Below are positions 63,739-64,000 of a DNA stretch of 64,000 nucleotides, one piece after another; the stretch's first letter is position 1; the number at the start of each line of letters is the position of its first letter. Origin of the DNA: Saccharicrinis sp963663905 (GTDB lineage Bacteria > Bacteroidota > Bacteroidia > Bacteroidales > Marinilabiliaceae); assembly GCA_963663905.2 (NCBI GenBank), contig OY760657.1:5208001-5272000 (forward strand). Reading direction: 5' to 3'. Made by a program: the position numbers and the translations under genes. Under the pieces are notes generated by a model that saw only the letters and a list, made by a program, of their open reading frames with translations, did not search any database and was not told where the DNA came from.

Positions 63739-64000
63739 ATGAAAGAAGATAAAAGTATTAATATAGTATGGTTAAGACGAGATTTGCGTCTGGATGATAA
63801 TACGGCAATTCATGAAGCTTTTAATAATGATCTTCCGGTTTTGTTGGTTTATGTTTTTGATAAAGAGTTGATTCATAATAAATCAGTGAATGATCTGGGT
63901 TTGAACTTTGTTTTTGATCAGCTTAAAAATATAAATGATTTACTTAAAGATTATAATAGTTCGGTTCTGATTCAAAGTGGAGAGGCATTTAATGTATTTA
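63739..64000 (+). CDS. cryptochrome/DNA photolyase family protein (partial, 5' end)
   Basis: The window ends inside this gene. From the ATG at 63739 it reads INIVWLRRDLRLDDNTAIHE (residues 7-26), the classical start of the photolyase/cryptochrome antenna domain, then VLLVYVFDKELI and VFDQLKNINDLLKDYNSSVL, all as expected. Such enzymes repair pyrimidine dimers with FAD and blue light, or act as light sensors; the catalytic half lies beyond the window, so type cannot be decided. It is divergent from the universal stress protein gene. Confidence 0.9.
   Translation, partial: MKEDKSINIVWLRRDLRLDDNTAIHEAFNNDLPVLLVYVFDKELIHNKSVNDLGLNFVFDQLKNINDLLKDYNSSVLIQSGEAFNVF

Overview
The window looks like chromosome of an AT-rich member of the Bacteroidota, most likely a marine or sediment Bacteroidales/Marinilabiliales-type anaerobe or facultative anaerobe; this is inferred from gene content, not from a ribosomal RNA marker. 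Signs are: a short sigma factor with the MRQLKIT amino terminus of Bacteroidota RpoD, TAnnTTTG-type -7 boxes, few Shine-Dalgarno sequences, a paired RRM protein and cold-shock protein, a two-gene 2-oxoacid:ferredoxin oxidoreductase, a decayed T9SS sorting domain, and many families typical of the phylum (TonB C-terminal proteins, DUF2807, TM2/DUF2752/DUF4870, SiaB/SiaC). No rRNA, tRNA or CRISPR array was recognised.

Layout. 1-13 kb: membrane and secreted enzymes, a divergent RpoD-like sigma factor, the RRM-cold-shock pair, a 55-residue ferredoxin, a beta-helix lipoprotein, and a Crp-like regulator with a palindrome at its 3' end followed by two small enzymes; then a CHASE sensor kinase. 13-25 kb: DUF445 protein, SDR/DUF2867 protein, RluA pseudouridine synthase, a Cys-cluster protein, an unusual SDR with a zinc-ribbon-like segment, bifunctional glutathione synthase gshF, sigZ, and a NagB-like protein. 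25-31 kb: DUF2628, beta-propeller, M48 peptidase, an overlapping TM2-DUF2752-DUF4870 operon, a GNAT, then a 253-bp MITE. 31-38 kb: an outer-membrane barrel/lipoprotein pair followed by small single genes separated by paired-palindrome repeats (cassette-like). 38-42.5 kb is a decayed zone: about 25 units of a 21-bp-phased degenerate array, a broken T9SS-sorted protein, a beta-helix protein and an IS5-type remnant.

42.7-53.4 kb: ilvA; then a SiaA/SiaB/SiaC-like partner-switch operon lying between two tandem arrays of ~470-bp palindrome-rich units, with 61-bp near-identical direct repeats exactly bounding the operon segment; an MscS channel; and a complete IS982-family element (1,040 bp, TATTA target duplication) that splits a DJ-1/PfpI gene after codon 7. 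The MITE at 31 kb has the same termini and also a 5-bp duplication, so this transposase probably mobilises it.

53.7-64 kb is core metabolism: GNAT, DUF2807, korAB, gamma-carbonic anhydrase, CtpA-type protease, APS-reductase-type cysH, a mixed-type phosphofructokinase, a double-domain universal stress protein and the start of a photolyase.

The most noteworthy signals are the 21-bp phased array, the repeat-bounded SiaABC-like operon with a duplicated SiaB domain, the IS982/MITE pair with its cleanly reconstructable gene disruption, and the SDR lacking the catalytic tyrosine.
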